DNA from: Nilaparvata lugens | Taxonomy: Eukaryota > Arthropoda > Insecta > Hemiptera > Delphacidae | DNA: 64,000 nucleotides | Reading direction: 5' to 3' | Assembly: GCF_014356525.2 (NCBI RefSeq) | Contig: NC_052505.1 | Location: 4,510,984 to 4,574,983, forward strand | In this document: in pieces, positions 44,746-56,762 of the stretch | Numbering within the stretch: the first letter of the stretch is position 1 | Layout: the number at the start of each line of letters is the position of its first letter | Notes under the pieces: generated by a model | Told to the model about the DNA's origin: nothing | Databases searched by the model: none | What the model saw: the letters and a program-made list of their open reading frames with translations, nothing else | Position numbers and translations under genes: made by a program

Positions 44746-45001
44746 CAAGTAAAAGTGAATACGTATGGCTTTTGTTGGTGGGGAGTAGGCCTACCTTGTG
44801 GGAAGGTCCCGACGCCTGAATATATAATTCAAACCGTCAATGGGCCTTACGACTGTCATACTTCAGCCGGGACCGACAGTTTAACGTACCCATCAGATAA
44901 CACGGGAGTGATCTGCTTAAAAAAATTTTGCTTATGAGAGGGTTTGAACCCGGGATCTCTATGCTGCTATGCAAGCACTCTACCACTAGACCACGGATCA
45001 C
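44746..45001 (-). mobile_element. tRNA-derived SINE S1, full length with 10-bp target duplication
   Basis: TTTTTAGCAT flanks it at 44736-44745 and 45002-45011. Minus: tRNA-like head with A box TGGTCTAGTGGTAGAG and B box GGGTTCAAACCC, central domain AGTATGACAGTCGTAAGGCC, then ACCAACAAAAGCCATACG. It supplies the uninterrupted version of the copy split by H2. Confidence 0.82.
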
Positions 45002-45482
45002 TTTTTAGCATAGTCTTATTCCATTTCAATTCTTTTTATTAATGTCAAACAATGTAATTCTTACAATATTATAGTACGTCACATAGGCTATAAATAATGA
45101 AACATAATACATATGTGTTAAACTCATACGGTACATTGCATAAATTACATAAAGTTTCTAATTATAGTTGTGTAACAGTATCACAAATCATAATCATTCT
45201 TCTTTCTGTTAACGACTAATTTCTGTTGAACGAATTGATAGTCTATGACCTAAATTTCAATGTTGTTTGAACATCAAACTTCGCCCATGTCAATGTTACT
45301 GCAAATAATATTCAAACAAGTGCGATTTCTATGAATCCTTGACAAAATTAATTAACCGTATACCGGGTGATAACATAAATATTGATAGCACGTCGATTTT
45401 GATTGAAATACTCAATACAACTTTATAACTTAGAAGAGATTAATTCTGTTCCAGAACACTTTAACTTTGAGTTGAGTTGTGG

Positions 45483-45640
45483 CATAGAGAAACAATAGCG
45501 TAAGTAGATATCCCATGGTATAGGGCGTTTATGTCGCAACTTTTACTGTTATCTCAAGCCGATTATTGTCGATTTTTAATGTTTTTGCGGGGTGACAGTG
45601 TATGAACGGCACAATATGAGAGAATAAGTGTGCAGAACGA
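45483..45640. mobile_element. Foldback MITE, truncated (copy 3)
   Basis: Left arm and centre of the family at 3078 only; breaks off near GAACGGCACAATATGAGAGA, where the other copies continue with ACTACCAGCG. Confidence 0.75.
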
Positions 45641-45990
45641 AAGTCATGGTCTGGAAAGAAGATCCCTGGGTTGATCTACCCCTTCCACAGCATAAAGACG
45701 CTACTATGCGTAGCAATAACATTTGATCATTAAGCTGAGTTGTATCCGGGTATTCGAGTCAGCCGTAATTCGCTAATTAGGAATATATCAGTCAGACATG
45801 CGCAGTTGGCTTCCTTCAAACCCCGCCCGCCCCACACCGAACATCTAGAGATCTTTTCATCGGTCCAATACGGACACTGAGCACGATATTTAATAGTTGT
45901 TTCACAAAATGAGATATGCAACCACTGTTCATAGAAAAGTCTTTATTCGCCAAACATGTACTAATACAATATTGTCAAGTTACATGAAAC

Positions 45991-46353
45991 TATAGTAAGG
46001 TCCATGTTATAATGGCAGTGTTTGATTAGCAATGGTATTGCTATACTTGTCTATCATTCAACAAAGCGGGTAGCGCTATCTCTTTCTCGCTCTGCTCTGT
46101 TGCCAGATCGTCTTTTAACAATGTAGAATTAATAATTAATTAACAAGATATTCCATCTTGATATTAGGGAAATTATTGGAAAATATAATTCCTCGCTTGA
46201 TAAAATATAATTAATTATTTTAAACGAGAATGAACAGTTAATATTGCATTAATAAACCTGTATCAGCTACCGTCTATAGAAGGCATTGACAAGAACTGAG
46301 GATCGGCAACGTTTTTCTCCTATCTTTCTCCACTGCCATTATGGACTCACTAT
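45991..46353. mobile_element. TA-flanked MITE (copy 6)
   Basis: Ends TATAGTAAGGTCCATGTTAT and GCCATTATGGACTCACTAT; the right terminal repeat has lost several bases. Confidence 0.78.
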
Positions 46354-46623
46354 TAATATTACAATGCTAGACTTCCTTTCAAGATGGAGGATTTTGGCGT
46401 CAGGATACTAGCCGACTTTCCATTCTGTTTGTATTCTGTGGTTGTACATCCTCAGCGCTAGCAACGGAAAACAATGGAGGATTGAAAATAATCAACAAAC
46501 AAACTATGGAGCATTGTCAGTGGATTGAACCAGCTTGGCCAAGGTCGGATTTATTCGATGCTCATCGATGGATTTATTTGGGGTTTTATGAAAATTAAAT
46601 AATTTATTTCAATTTTTTTTCAG

Positions 46624-46819
46624 TATGAAGACAACGATGAAGTTGTCCTGTGGATGAATACGGTTGGCCCGTACCACAATCGACAGGAGACTTATGGGTA
46701 TTTCTCGCTGCCATTCTGTGTGGGATCCAAGGAATCCATCAGCCATTATCATGAAACACTTGGCGAGGCTCTGCAAGGTGTTGAGCTCGAATTCAGCGGG
46801 CTTGACATTGAATTTAAAG
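46624..46819 (+). CDS. TM9SF3: Transmembrane 9 superfamily member 3, exon 2
   Basis: Acceptor after a T-rich tract (ttttttttcag), donor gtcagc; phase 0 to 1. Encodes [20 protein letters not shown] then [20 protein letters not shown] and [19 protein letters not shown]. The VGPYxNPxETY-like and YFSLPFC blocks are signature sequences of the family, with NRQETY typical of TM9SF3. Near-identical to vertebrate TM9SF3 from memory. Confidence 0.95.
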
Positions 46820-46876
46820 GTCAGCAATGTTGTAACCATGTTTCATGATAATTATATTGAATAAGGGAAGCTATCT

Positions 46877-49800
46877 GGCCGGTTACAGAGCTCGACCGAC
46901 CGTCAGTGCGAACGTCAGTCGCGCTTGTCTTTTCCATAGGTATTTCATGTATCCGTACAGAGCAGGACTGACGGCACGCATGCGCACTGTCAGGACCATT
47001 CGTTTTACACGGCGAACGAAGACCATCGGTCGAGCTCGTGCGCATCCATTCCCACGGTCGACTGACGCGCTATTGAAACAAATAGAAGCTTCCAGACCTG
47101 TACTGATCAGTAGCCCGATCGCAACATAACCAATCTGCTGACACCTCTGTCGACAATCAGCTGATATTCAATTCAATGATAGTAAAAAAATATATAATAT
47201 TAACTGATAGACTAATTTTAACTTTAGCTCTAGGAGTTTCAAGTATAATGCCTAGCTTGGCAATATATTTCACTGTACTTACTTTCTGTGTCTGTATTTC
47301 CTACGAGCAATTTTAACGATCAAATGTATTTCATTAATAGATGAAAGTATTGAATAGTACCTTCTAAATGTAAAATAAAAATATGAAAGTCGAATATTGT
47401 CTTCTTTTTAAGAAACTTCTGAATTTAATGCATTCGCTTTTTGTGCATCTATAACTAACTATACACCGTAATGATAATCGATAGTTCAATAATATCTATC
47501 AAAGGTAATATATTCTACTACCATTTAGTTTTTGTTCGTAATAATATCCATCAATTTATATTAAAACACATAATTAAGTACCCCACCCTTTATTATTCTT
47601 TTTTCTTTTCAAAACAAGACTTGTTTCAACTCATCTTTTTTTATTTAGGAAAAATGGCTTTAGATGAGTTGGAACTAGTCGTGTTTTGGAAGAAAAAATA
47701 CAAAGAGTACGGTATTGAAGATTTATATCATATTTTAATAATTTCAAAATAGCCTTATAAAGAGAAGTGATAATTCATATTAATAATGAATTAATAGGTT
47801 ATTGAATGAATTAATTGCTGGAATAATGATAATTCATTCAACTTTGTCCATTAACTCAATTATATCTAGGCATAATAGTATACAAAGAATCACAGAAGAA
47901 TTGATATCCAATAGCAATATTTTAATCTATCTTTACATATCTCTGTGGGTTTATAATCACATTATTAACATAAATCAAATACTATCCCTACTAACAAATG
48001 CAAATGATTTCACAATATACAATAATACAAATGATTCTACAAAATAAAATATTATAGAACAACTTGATAATTATATGAATGGTTCATGCTTTAATTTTGA
48101 TTATTCATTAGTGATAGGTGATGTAAATATTGATTTGTTATGTAACTCTAAAAAAACGCATGATTATTTGTCTATTATGAGTTCGCATGGGTTTGAGTCC
48201 TTTGTCAATAGAAAAACTCGTCCTGCTTCAAATACTTGTTTAGACCATATTTTTTCTAAATCCAAACATAATGACTCATTAAAAACTGCTGTATTAGAAA
48301 TGTCAATTACTGATCATTATGCGACTGCTCTTCACGCATCAATTAAAAGAGATGTTTGTTCTCGATCTAGTAAGCCATGTAAGTTTATTGAAGTGAGGAA
48401 TGTTAATAAAGAAAAGTTGTTAGAGGAGAGTGCTTTAATGAATTGGGAGATTGACGCGAATAGAAGTATTGAAACATTAGTAAATGAATTGTAAATAATG
48501 TAAAAACGTGCATCAGTAGAGCAACAATTATTAAAAAGGTTAATTTAACTAAAAAACATTTGAAACCTTGGATGTCCAATGGAATTCTAAAGTCCATAAC
48601 TATAAGAGATAGATTATATAAAAGATTGAAAAATGAACCATTTAATGTAGAGCTGAGAAGGAAATTCCTGTCTTACAGAAATAGAATAGTAGATCTAATT
48701 AGAAAAGCAAAAGATTTATATTATCAATCAGAAATAAATAAAGCTCAAGGTGACCCTAAGAAGATATGGTCTGTGATAAATCAAGCAATTATTGGGGTAA
48801 ATAGGAATTCACAATTACATGTAAATCAAGATCTAATGCTTTGAATGACTATTTTGTGAATGTGGGTATAAATCAAGCGCAGGAAATTGATATACATGGA
48901 CAGAATGAAGATCATATTTGGAACAAACAATAGATATTGAAAATGCATTTAATTTCAATTTTGTTACTGAAACAGAAATCAAGGAAGTAATCAAAAGTTT
49001 GAATGATAATAAGGCACCTGGATGGGATAACATATCCAACAGCGTGCTAAAACTATTAACTGACACAATCTCTAAACCTCTTTCAGAAATTTTCAATTGT
49101 TGTTTTTCATCTGGATACTTTCCCTTGCATTTCAAGCATGCAAAAGTTATTCCTTTACACAAGGGGGGGAGTAAAGAAATACCTCAAAATTATAGACCAA
49201 TTAGCTTGCTAAGTTCTATTTCTAAAATTTTCGAAAAATTGGTAAAGAAAAGATTAGTTGAATATCTAGATGTTAATAAAATACTTGATAAGAGGCAGTT
49301 TGGTTTCCAACAGGGTAGAAGCACAGAGGATGCATTGGAGTCCTTAACTGAGACAATATACAATGGTTTCAAAACAAATAAAAAAACCTTGGTAATGTTT
49401 CTGGACCTGGCCAAGGCTTTTGACACAGTACCACATGATAAAATGATCCAGAAACTATCTAATATTGGTATTCAAGGAATAGAGTTAGATTTCTTTGAAA
49501 GTTATCTAAGGGGTAGAAGCCAAATCGTTAGCTGTGGTGGTAGTAATAGTGAGATTAGAGATGTGACATGGGGTCTACCTCAAGGGACTGTATTGGGACC
49601 AGTTTTATTTTTGATCTATGTTAATAACCTGCCTAGTGTACTGGACTCAGTTGGGTCTAAGACAATTTGTTTTGCTGATGACACAGCACTTATCTTCCAA
49701 GAATGTTCCTGGGAAGATGTTATCAAGCAAACAAAAGTGGGTTACTATAAGGTTTCTCAGTGGCTAAAATGTAATTATTTGAGACTAAATCTTGGTAAAA

Positions 49801-50996
49801 CAAAATGTATGACCTTCAGTCCAACAACAAGAGGAGATCTAGATATGAACAGGCTTTGTTTGAATAATGCTTGTAACAGGTATCCATGTGATTCTTGCAA
49901 TGAGGTTATTGAGAGTGTAAACAATTACAAGTATCTTGGTATTTTTGTTGATAAGCATCTACGCTGGTCACCTCAGATTAGCTACCTTTGTAGAAAATTA
50001 AGGGTGGTCAATTTAAAAATGTACATGCTTAGAAGTATTTTGAGTCTAAAATTACTAAAATCTGTTTATTTTGCTCTATTCCAATCCTTAGTTCAGTATG
50101 GTAATTCTATATGGGGAGGAACTTTTGATTCAACTTTAAAACCTCTGTTTTACAAAAGTTAGTTATCAAAACAATAATGAGGTATCCGAGAGATTTCCCA
50201 AGTGTCACATTGTTTCAAAATTCCAATCTGTTCACTATAAGACAATTGTTCATTTTAAAGACTATTAAGAAACATGTACTCAAATTAAAAAATATTCAAA
50301 ATTTTCAAAGAGTAACTAGACAAGTCGCTCAAAACTTGATCACAATTGAAAGAGTTGATAGCACCCTATCCCGTAGAAGTATTTCATATTTGAGAAATAA
50401 ACTCTATAATAAAGTTCCAAGAGGATGGTTGTTAAAGAAGCCTAAAATAAAAGATTTCCATACCTGGGTGAAAGAAAATTATTTTTATTCAATTAATGAT
50501 TTGGTTTAATATTGATTGATGTTGTATGAATCTTAAATTCAGCTTTATGTATATCTTTAATTTATTGTTATTTCTTAGAATGGAATATTTAGTTGGTTGA
50601 ATGTTAATTACTGTTAGCCTATATTATAATATTGTAGGATCATTTTATATATTAATATTAATGTATAAGTGAATAAGTTATATTAAGACTCCACGTTGGC
50701 GTACAAGTTTTCTTTTGCCGACGTGTAGCACAAAGTTGTCAATTTCCTTTCAGTTGTATTCTGTATATATTTTTGTGCAATAAACGATTTGATTTGATTT
50801 GATTTGAAATTTTTCGAATGGTGTAATGAATCTATGCATATCAAATAAAGCAAAGTCGGCCTGAACCACACGTTGCCATATTGAACATGTTCCGGCCTTC
50901 TATCTATAGTAGGCTGTGGTGAAACTGATTCATGCATATGCGTATGGTCAGGATGGTGCATACGCACTGACGGTCGGCCGAGCTCTGTAACCGGCC
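46877..50996. mobile_element. DNA transposon remnant split by a LINE
   Basis: GGCCGGTTACAGAGCTCG (46877) and its complement ending at 50996 are perfect for about 18 bp, continuing with CGACCGTCAGTGCG. The interior between about 47640 and 50812 is the LINE below. Without it the element would be about 0.95 kb. No transposase; no clear target duplication. Confidence 0.65.
47644..50812 (+). pseudogene. CR1/Jockey-like LINE, nearly full ORF2 with frameshifts
   Basis: From about 47802: endonuclease fragments (SLVIGDVNID, SITDHYAT at 48075-48350), then 48560-48844 and the reverse transcriptase at 48918-50162 (KVIPLHKGG, NYRPISLLS, FLDLAKAFDTVPH, GLPQGTVLGPVLFLIYVN, catalytic FADD), and the C terminus at 50177-50509. 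At least three frameshifts (near 48490, 48850 and 50160) inactivate it. The 3' UTR has a hairpin (CACGTTGGC near 50693 and GCCGACGTG) and the tail AATAAACGATTTGATTTGAT. Most intact retroelement in the window. Confidence 0.88.
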
Positions 50997-51696
50997 TCAG
51001 TAATGAGTATTTAATGAAGAGACTTGTTGTATACCTGAGACCTGTTAGTGTGGGGAAAGGCAAACGATTGACCACATTGTGAAAGAGTGCCCAATCACGG
51101 CCTTTAGAGGAGGTACAAAAGAAGACCTCTTGATGGCAATCTCCAGATTCAATAGCCTATCTGAATGGACTGGATATATGTATTTGAATAAATTGTTCTC
51201 AGCTACCATTTATGTTTATTTTTATACCTTGGGACAAGGGATCATTCCCATATTATGATCCTGAAGAAGTGAAGATGGAAATTAATACTGATTGATGTCT
51301 TGGAAGCCATACGCTAAAAAATAATAGAAAATTCAAATAGCTTTATTTAATAGGTAATTTTTACAAATAATCAGCGAATATTCTCCGGAAATGAAGCATA
51401 TTACAGCAACATGAAGATTCTAAAGAACAGACTCATCAGTTGAAACACCAAACTTAAGATTTAGTTAACCCTTACAAGACCTGTTGTTACCTATGGCTGT
51501 GAATCTTGGACTTTGACCAAGGATGTATGACAATCACAATTTAAGTGTATTTGAACGAAAATTGCTTAGAAAATGTTACGGTCCTGTTGAAGAAGGAGAA
51601 GAGTGGAAGGAGAACTAATTCTGAACTTGAAACATTAATAAGAAGCCGTAGTATAGTACGCTTTACGAGGAACAGAGAACGCACAGAGAAGACTAA

Positions 51697-53021
51697 GGGT
51701 CGGTTCCCGAGCTCGGGATTTAGCTAAGTTCTAGACTTTAACCTGCTTTAAACTCTGAAGTCAGAAAATTTGCTTTCCGAGTCAGAGCGTTAACGTAGTT
51801 GAGGAATCAAATAGACCCTGGAGTTTAGAGATCACGGTAGACCCTGGAGTTTATAATTTCGCTTTCTGAGTGAAGGGCTTATAAGTCCAGAACTTGACTT
51901 AGATTCTCGCCTCTTTCTGAGTCAAGGATTTATCAAAAGCCCAGAACTAAAAACAGCGTTATTTTAAACCCTTTTTTATTATTTTTTTATTCATGTTTCA
52001 AAAGGTTAGGGATTGCTTTGAATTTATAGATCTACACAATACAAAGCAATCAAAACGTATTTTCACAAAATAATTGTTACAAAACAGTTTGGAGAGCATT
52101 TAAATTATCCCGCAGCAATCAGCTGTTTTGCTATAGGCCTAATGCCAACAATACAACAGCAAAATATTGAGAATTTCCCTCATGTTTACTGCGTTAAAGT
52201 CCTGGACTCAAATAAGTCGAGAACTTGATAGACCCTGGAGTTTAGAACATAAAACCGTGACTCAGAAAGTTGATTTAGACCCTTAAACTAAAGACTTTAG
52301 TCTTTTTAGGCCCTTTTAGAGCTTGAGAATTTCCCTCATATTTACTTCGTTGAAGTCCTGGACTGAAATAAGTCGAGAACTTGATAGACCACGGAGTTTA
52401 GAACATAAACCCGTGACTCAGAAAGTTGATTTAGACCCTTAAGCTAAAGACTTTAGTCTTTTTAGAGATTTTTTAGTCCTGGACTCTGTAAGTCCAAGAA
52501 TGCCCATTAGAACAAAAGGCAGGGTCTACAAAACATGCATACGACCGGTTTTACTTTATGGAGGCGAAAGATGGGCTTCGTTGAAAACACATGAGCAAAA
52601 GCTTCATACTACGGAAATGCGCATGCTGCGGTGGTCAGGAGGAGTTACCCTTAAAGATAAAATCCGTAATAAACATGCACGTGGCAGTTTTAAGGTATCG
52701 CCTATTGCTGAGAAACTTAAAGAGTCCAGGCTGAGATGGTATGGTCATGTTATGCGAGGACCCGACGATCACGTGGTGAAAAAGTGCCTCTCCATGGCTA
52801 CACAAACAAGAAAAAGAGGTAGGCCAAAAACTACCTGGATGACGAATGTCCAGAAGGACATGAAAAATTTGGATCTTTCTAAAAACGATGCCTATAATCG
52901 GAAGGAATGGCGCCTCAGGATTGATAAAGCCGACCCCGCATAACGGGAAGTGGCGAGGATGAAGAAGAAGAAGGACTCTGTAAGTCCAGAACTTATAGAT
53001 CCCGAGCTCAGAAACCGGCCC
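51697..53021. mobile_element. MITE-like element inside an RTE gene, itself carrying another LINE
   Basis: GGGTCGGTTCCCGAGC at the left and the complement of GCTCAGAAACCGGCCC at the right; CTAA duplicated at 51693-51696 and 53022-53025. Interior repeats of CTGGACTC, AGTCGAGAACTTGATAGACC and CCTGGAGTTTAGA. Restoring one CTAA rejoins the host reading frame. Possibly PIF/Harbinger-type (3-bp TAA target), uncertain. Confidence 0.7.
52497..52972 (+). pseudogene. 5'-truncated RTE-like LINE with 16-bp target duplication
   Basis: GGACTCTGTAAGTCCA occurs at 52481-52496 and 52973-52988. Between them a 147-codon frame (52500-52943) reads YKTCIRPVLLYGGERW, SRLRWYGHVMRG, RKRGRPKTTW, NRKEWRLRI, with a GAA tail. 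Intact over its length, so a recent insertion, but without catalytic core. Confidence 0.88.
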
Positions 53022-53394
53022 CTAAGATGGTTCGGACATGTTTACAGGATTAACCTACTCTAGAACATGGTACTTCATAGTGGAGTAGGTAAATTTGCAC
53101 ACGGAAAACACTTAACATGTAGAGGACACATTATAAGAAATTTTTGTAACTAACTATTGTATGTAATTGTAATTTATCTAATATTTTCTGTAATTGATGA
53201 ATTAGTTTTAGTTTTTTTTGGGAAATAAAATTTATTTATCAATTAATACAGAATGCCAAAAATAGTGTTCAAAGAAAAACTTCACTCGAGTAGGGAAAGT
53301 GGGTAACCTAGAATACTATGGGAAGATGCGATCATGGATGATGGATGGGTTATAGAGGATGGAGAAGATTGATTGAAGACAGAGAGGATAGAAG

Positions 53395-53588
53395 CACTAC
53401 CTCCGTGAACAAAGCCATAGTGCATTCTGGTGACGTCAGCACAGGTAGGGCTCCTACACCATTAACAATTTTTTGATTTCAGCTGATCTATATCAGCTAG
53501 TGTTTTTATTGATGTAGGAGACCTACCTTTGCTGACGTTTCCATCAACCACCTGTCATGCACTACGGCTTTGTTTACGGAGGTAGTGC
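53395..53588. mobile_element. MITE in RTE C terminus
   Basis: AGCACTACCTCCGTGAACAA and the complement of TTGTTTACGGAGGTAGTGCT; internal GGTGACGTCAGC and GCTGACGTTTCC arms. Interrupts the host frame just before WRDVVEEAK. Confidence 0.7.
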
Positions 53589-53634
53589 TTGGAGGGATGT
53601 TGTGGAGGAAGCCAAAGCCCGCACTGGGTTGTAA

Positions 53635-55000
53635 TAATAACAATAATAATAAATAGGTATCTTCTATAGGGAATTTAAATTTTAAAGGTTTATCTTTTAT
53701 ATTCAGTTTGTCCTCTTATACGGATGTTGTTGCTTGGGGATATTCGAATTGACTACCGATATTTAAGTGGCACTATTATAGAGCTATCTATTATATTATT
53801 GTGTAGCGTAAACACTAGAAATGTAACTGGTTGAAAAATATACGTATATATGGTTTTACTTCTATCATAGCCTATTACCTGTCGCTCAAAAGTATTAGAA
53901 GTATTAAATATTCATTTCCTTATTTTTTTCATCTTGCTTATAAGGTTTGTAGCCGTATTATTCTTTTTTTTTGCTTCTTTGATCTTATCATTCCGTCATA
54001 AACTTTTTATTTATTTTCTAACAGATCTTTGTTATTTTAAGAATGCTCTACTTTTAAGTTCATTCAACTAATCCATTTATTATTATGATTATTTTCACTA
54101 TTTTTTTCATTTAAAATATGATATTGTTTTATTTTCTTTTACTGAGTATCCTTGTTAAATTATAATTAAGCATTGTATTAGAGTGTTAAGTGTAAGAGAG
54201 GGCTGACTGCGCCCCAACTTCACCCTTCTTGGTCAAGATAAAGGCAGTCATTTTATTCTATTCTATTCCCTCAAAACATTCAATCGCGAAAAGATATTTG
54301 AATAACCATGTTGTAGTTTATATACTGTGTTGAAGAGTAAATATTAAAAAAATCAGCACCTGATTAACATTGGTTAGCTATTCTTGTCTGGCATTAGACA
54401 AAGCAGATAGCTCTATCTTGTTCCAAAACTCCGCACCGTTGCCAACTCGTTGTTGCTATAAAGAAATACAGCCTAATGAGTTACTATGAAGAGATAATAG
54501 ATTACTGAACTACATTAAATAATGAAGGACTGAAAATTTTGTGAAGTGAACAACTACAAGACTAGACCTATTTCGGACTATGTGTAACCTTATCTAAATT
54601 TGGGAGAGGAATAGCACAAGGTTACCTTATTTTTTCTATCCCTATAATTTTTATGATGTACTTATTGTATAAATTGATAAAGAATGAACTACCAACATAT
54701 TTAATATTGCTATGATGGAATATAGCCCAATGTACTTACTACTAAAATATTTCATCTCAATAATTTTGAAAATGTATTAAGAAATCATAAAAACATGTAT
54801 TCTTTGACGAATTAAATATATTCGAGATAGAATTGGCCATTATTAACAAGAATCAAAAATTGATAAAATGCTAGATATACCGGGATAACTTGAAACATAG
54901 CTATCTACTATAGAAGGCGGTGGGAATAGACAATTGGCAACTATGCCTTCCTATCATTTTCACTGACTTCATAACGAGAATCTCACTATATAAGGACTAC
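53635..55000. other. Intron with LINE tail and decayed MITEs
   Basis: 54185-54268 is a LINE 3' end: TGACTGC pairs with GCAGTCA, then ATTCTATTCTATTC. About 54355-54990 is a worn copy of the TA-flanked MITE, into which an R repeat (54515-54690) has inserted. Confidence 0.5.
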
Positions 55001-55267
55001 CTAGTCTGAGGAAAATTGTGATGTTGTTTCAATAGTTTTAGTTTTTAAATGTTGTTTAAATAGTTTTATTAAATCTAGTTTATTTTTTATGTTTAAATAG
55101 TTTTGTTGTTTAATTAGTTTTAGTTTAAATATCATAATTTTAATAACCAACTTCCTGTTTTATTGAAGTTTTTCAGTTTATCTTGCGATAGTTTACTTAA
55201 ATTTTTATTTAATCTACGGTATTGTTTTCGAACATATTCTAATCGCATTTTTTCATTTTCTTTTCAG

Positions 55268-55390
55268 CGGACATATCAAGAACGCCATACTGCGAAATCA
55301 AACTTACTGATGAAAAATTGAAAGCTTTCGTGTATGCTGTAAAAAACCACTACTGGTATCAGATGTACATCGATGACCTTCCAATCTGGG
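55268..55390 (+). CDS. TM9SF3: Transmembrane 9 superfamily member 3, exon 3
   Basis: Acceptor ttttcttttcag, donor gtaaat, phase 1 to 1. Encodes [20 protein letters not shown] then [17 protein letters not shown], the most conserved part of the lumenal domain ([16 protein letters not shown] is the TM9SF3 signature). Confidence 0.95.
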
Positions 55391-55441
55391 GTAAATGATC
55401 ACAACATTAATTTACTTGAAAATTCGATGTGTTAGTTTATA

Positions 55442-56357
55442 CCGGTTGCGGCAGCAAAACTTCCTTTTTAAAAGTGAACGCCATTCAGTCAGCTGATGTC
55501 TTAGTAGAGCAAATTTGGTCTCGTTAGAGAGGTCAGATCATAGAGTTTTCTTCCCGACATGTTCATTCACCATTGGAACAATGAGAAGCGTGCATTTGCC
55601 GTTGAGACTTGCTTTTGAGCGGATGTTCTATGATCACAACCCAGCGTGCATTTCGAAATCGCTTTAATTCAGCCCCTTTGGCTACTGTCCCGGACTGGAA
55701 ATCAATTTTTACGTGGGTCACTATGTTCAGACAAACTGCAAGTGCGACAAGACAAATAACTGAAGTCCCTCGGCCCATCAGGTCACCTGAGAACATTGAG
55801 GCAGCAAGAGTTTCAATGTTGAGATCACCACAGCGTTCTGCGCGCAAACATGCGTCTGCTCTTGGACTTTCCGATCGTTCTGTGAGATGAATTCTTCATG
55901 ATGATCTTCATTCCCATCCATACAAGATCGCAATTGTGCAGGAACATTCTGCAATTGAGGGAAGACTTTCCAGGGTGCCTCATCTCAATTAGGAGCGATT
56001 TGGAGTGGCCAACCCGATCTCCAGATTTGAACCCTTGTGATTTTTTCTATGGGGGTTTTTAAAATCCCTTGTTCATTTGATCCGTCCAAAGACCCTACAA
56101 GATTTGAAGACCAATATCAGGGAAGAAATTGCTAAGATAACGCCTGCAATGCTGGCAGGAGTCATGACAAACGCCAGAAATCGGTTTACTCAGTGTATGG
56201 AGAATGGGGGACGTCACCTACCTGATTTGATATTCAAAACTAATTGAAACAAAACTTTATATATGTGTCTACATTACAAAAAATAAATACAAACTTTCTG
56301 ATCCATATAAGGACTTTTATTTACTTTAAAAAAAGAAAGTTTCGCTGCCGCACTCTG
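55442..56357 (+). pseudogene. Tc/mariner-type transposon, internally deleted
   Basis: TA at both edges and inverted ends sharing TGCGGCAGC(A/G)AAACTT. Reading plus: HHWNNEKRAFAVETCF, frame change, RAFRNRF, PDWKSIFTWVTMFRQT, SARKHASALGLSDRSVR (helix-turn-helix DNA-binding region), then a jump to WPTRSPDLNPCDFF and the C terminus NARNRFTQCMENGGRHLPDL. Most of the catalytic core, including the first two acidic residues, is deleted; stops and frameshifts are present. Confidence 0.8.
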
Positions 56358-56762
56358 TAGATGTCGTATTCCCAATTCAACTCCATCCCATGAAGATTGC
56401 ATTAATGTATCGGCCAACCTTTCTCTGTTTTCTGCTACAAGACTGAGATATTTAATGAATAATTTCAGCAATAAATTGTACTTCGAACATAGTAGTACAT
56501 TATCTCTGTACTTTCATTCTTTGTACTATTGACTGGATTTCTGCTCTAGACTGTTGTATGAGAAAGTATATTGGTGTATCACATACCCGCCGCTAGGCAT
56601 GGATGTTAAATCATCTCATCAAATCAATCAGCCACTCACTTATCATTACCCACGACCAACCTAAACGCTCATGTGGGCATCAAAAAAATATAGTCCATAT
56701 TATAAATAGATGCTTTTCAACTGTTTTATAAGTTCGATTAATTGATTGCTCAATTAATTTAG

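Larger units (their letters stand above)
51380..53634 (+). pseudogene. RTE-like LINE C-terminal region, interrupted three times
   Basis: 51450-51696 encodes LTRPVVTYGCESWTLT, SVFERKLLRKCYGPVEEG. The frame breaks inside RLRWFGHV: NAQRRL lies left of the insertion 51697-53021 and RWFGHVYRIN right of it. A second insertion (about 53058-53245, ends AATAAAATTTATTTATCAA) and a third (53395-53588) follow. The final WRDVVEEAKARTGL and stop (53632-53634) precede an AAT tail. Confidence 0.75.

Noticed and set aside
44930..45001. tRNA gene on the minus strand
   Set aside because: It is the head of a SINE with a 10-bp target duplication; the acceptor stem does not pair.
46845..47129. 94-codon frame after TM9SF3 exon 2
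   Set aside because: It lies in the GC-rich end of a transposon; the arginine-rich translation has no recognisable domain.
48918..50162. Active reverse transcriptase gene
   Set aside because: Palm motifs including FADD are intact, but the ORF is broken by frameshifts on both sides.
55609..55890. Intact small DNA-binding protein
   Set aside because: It is the N-terminal part of a deleted Tc/mariner transposase between matching terminal repeats.
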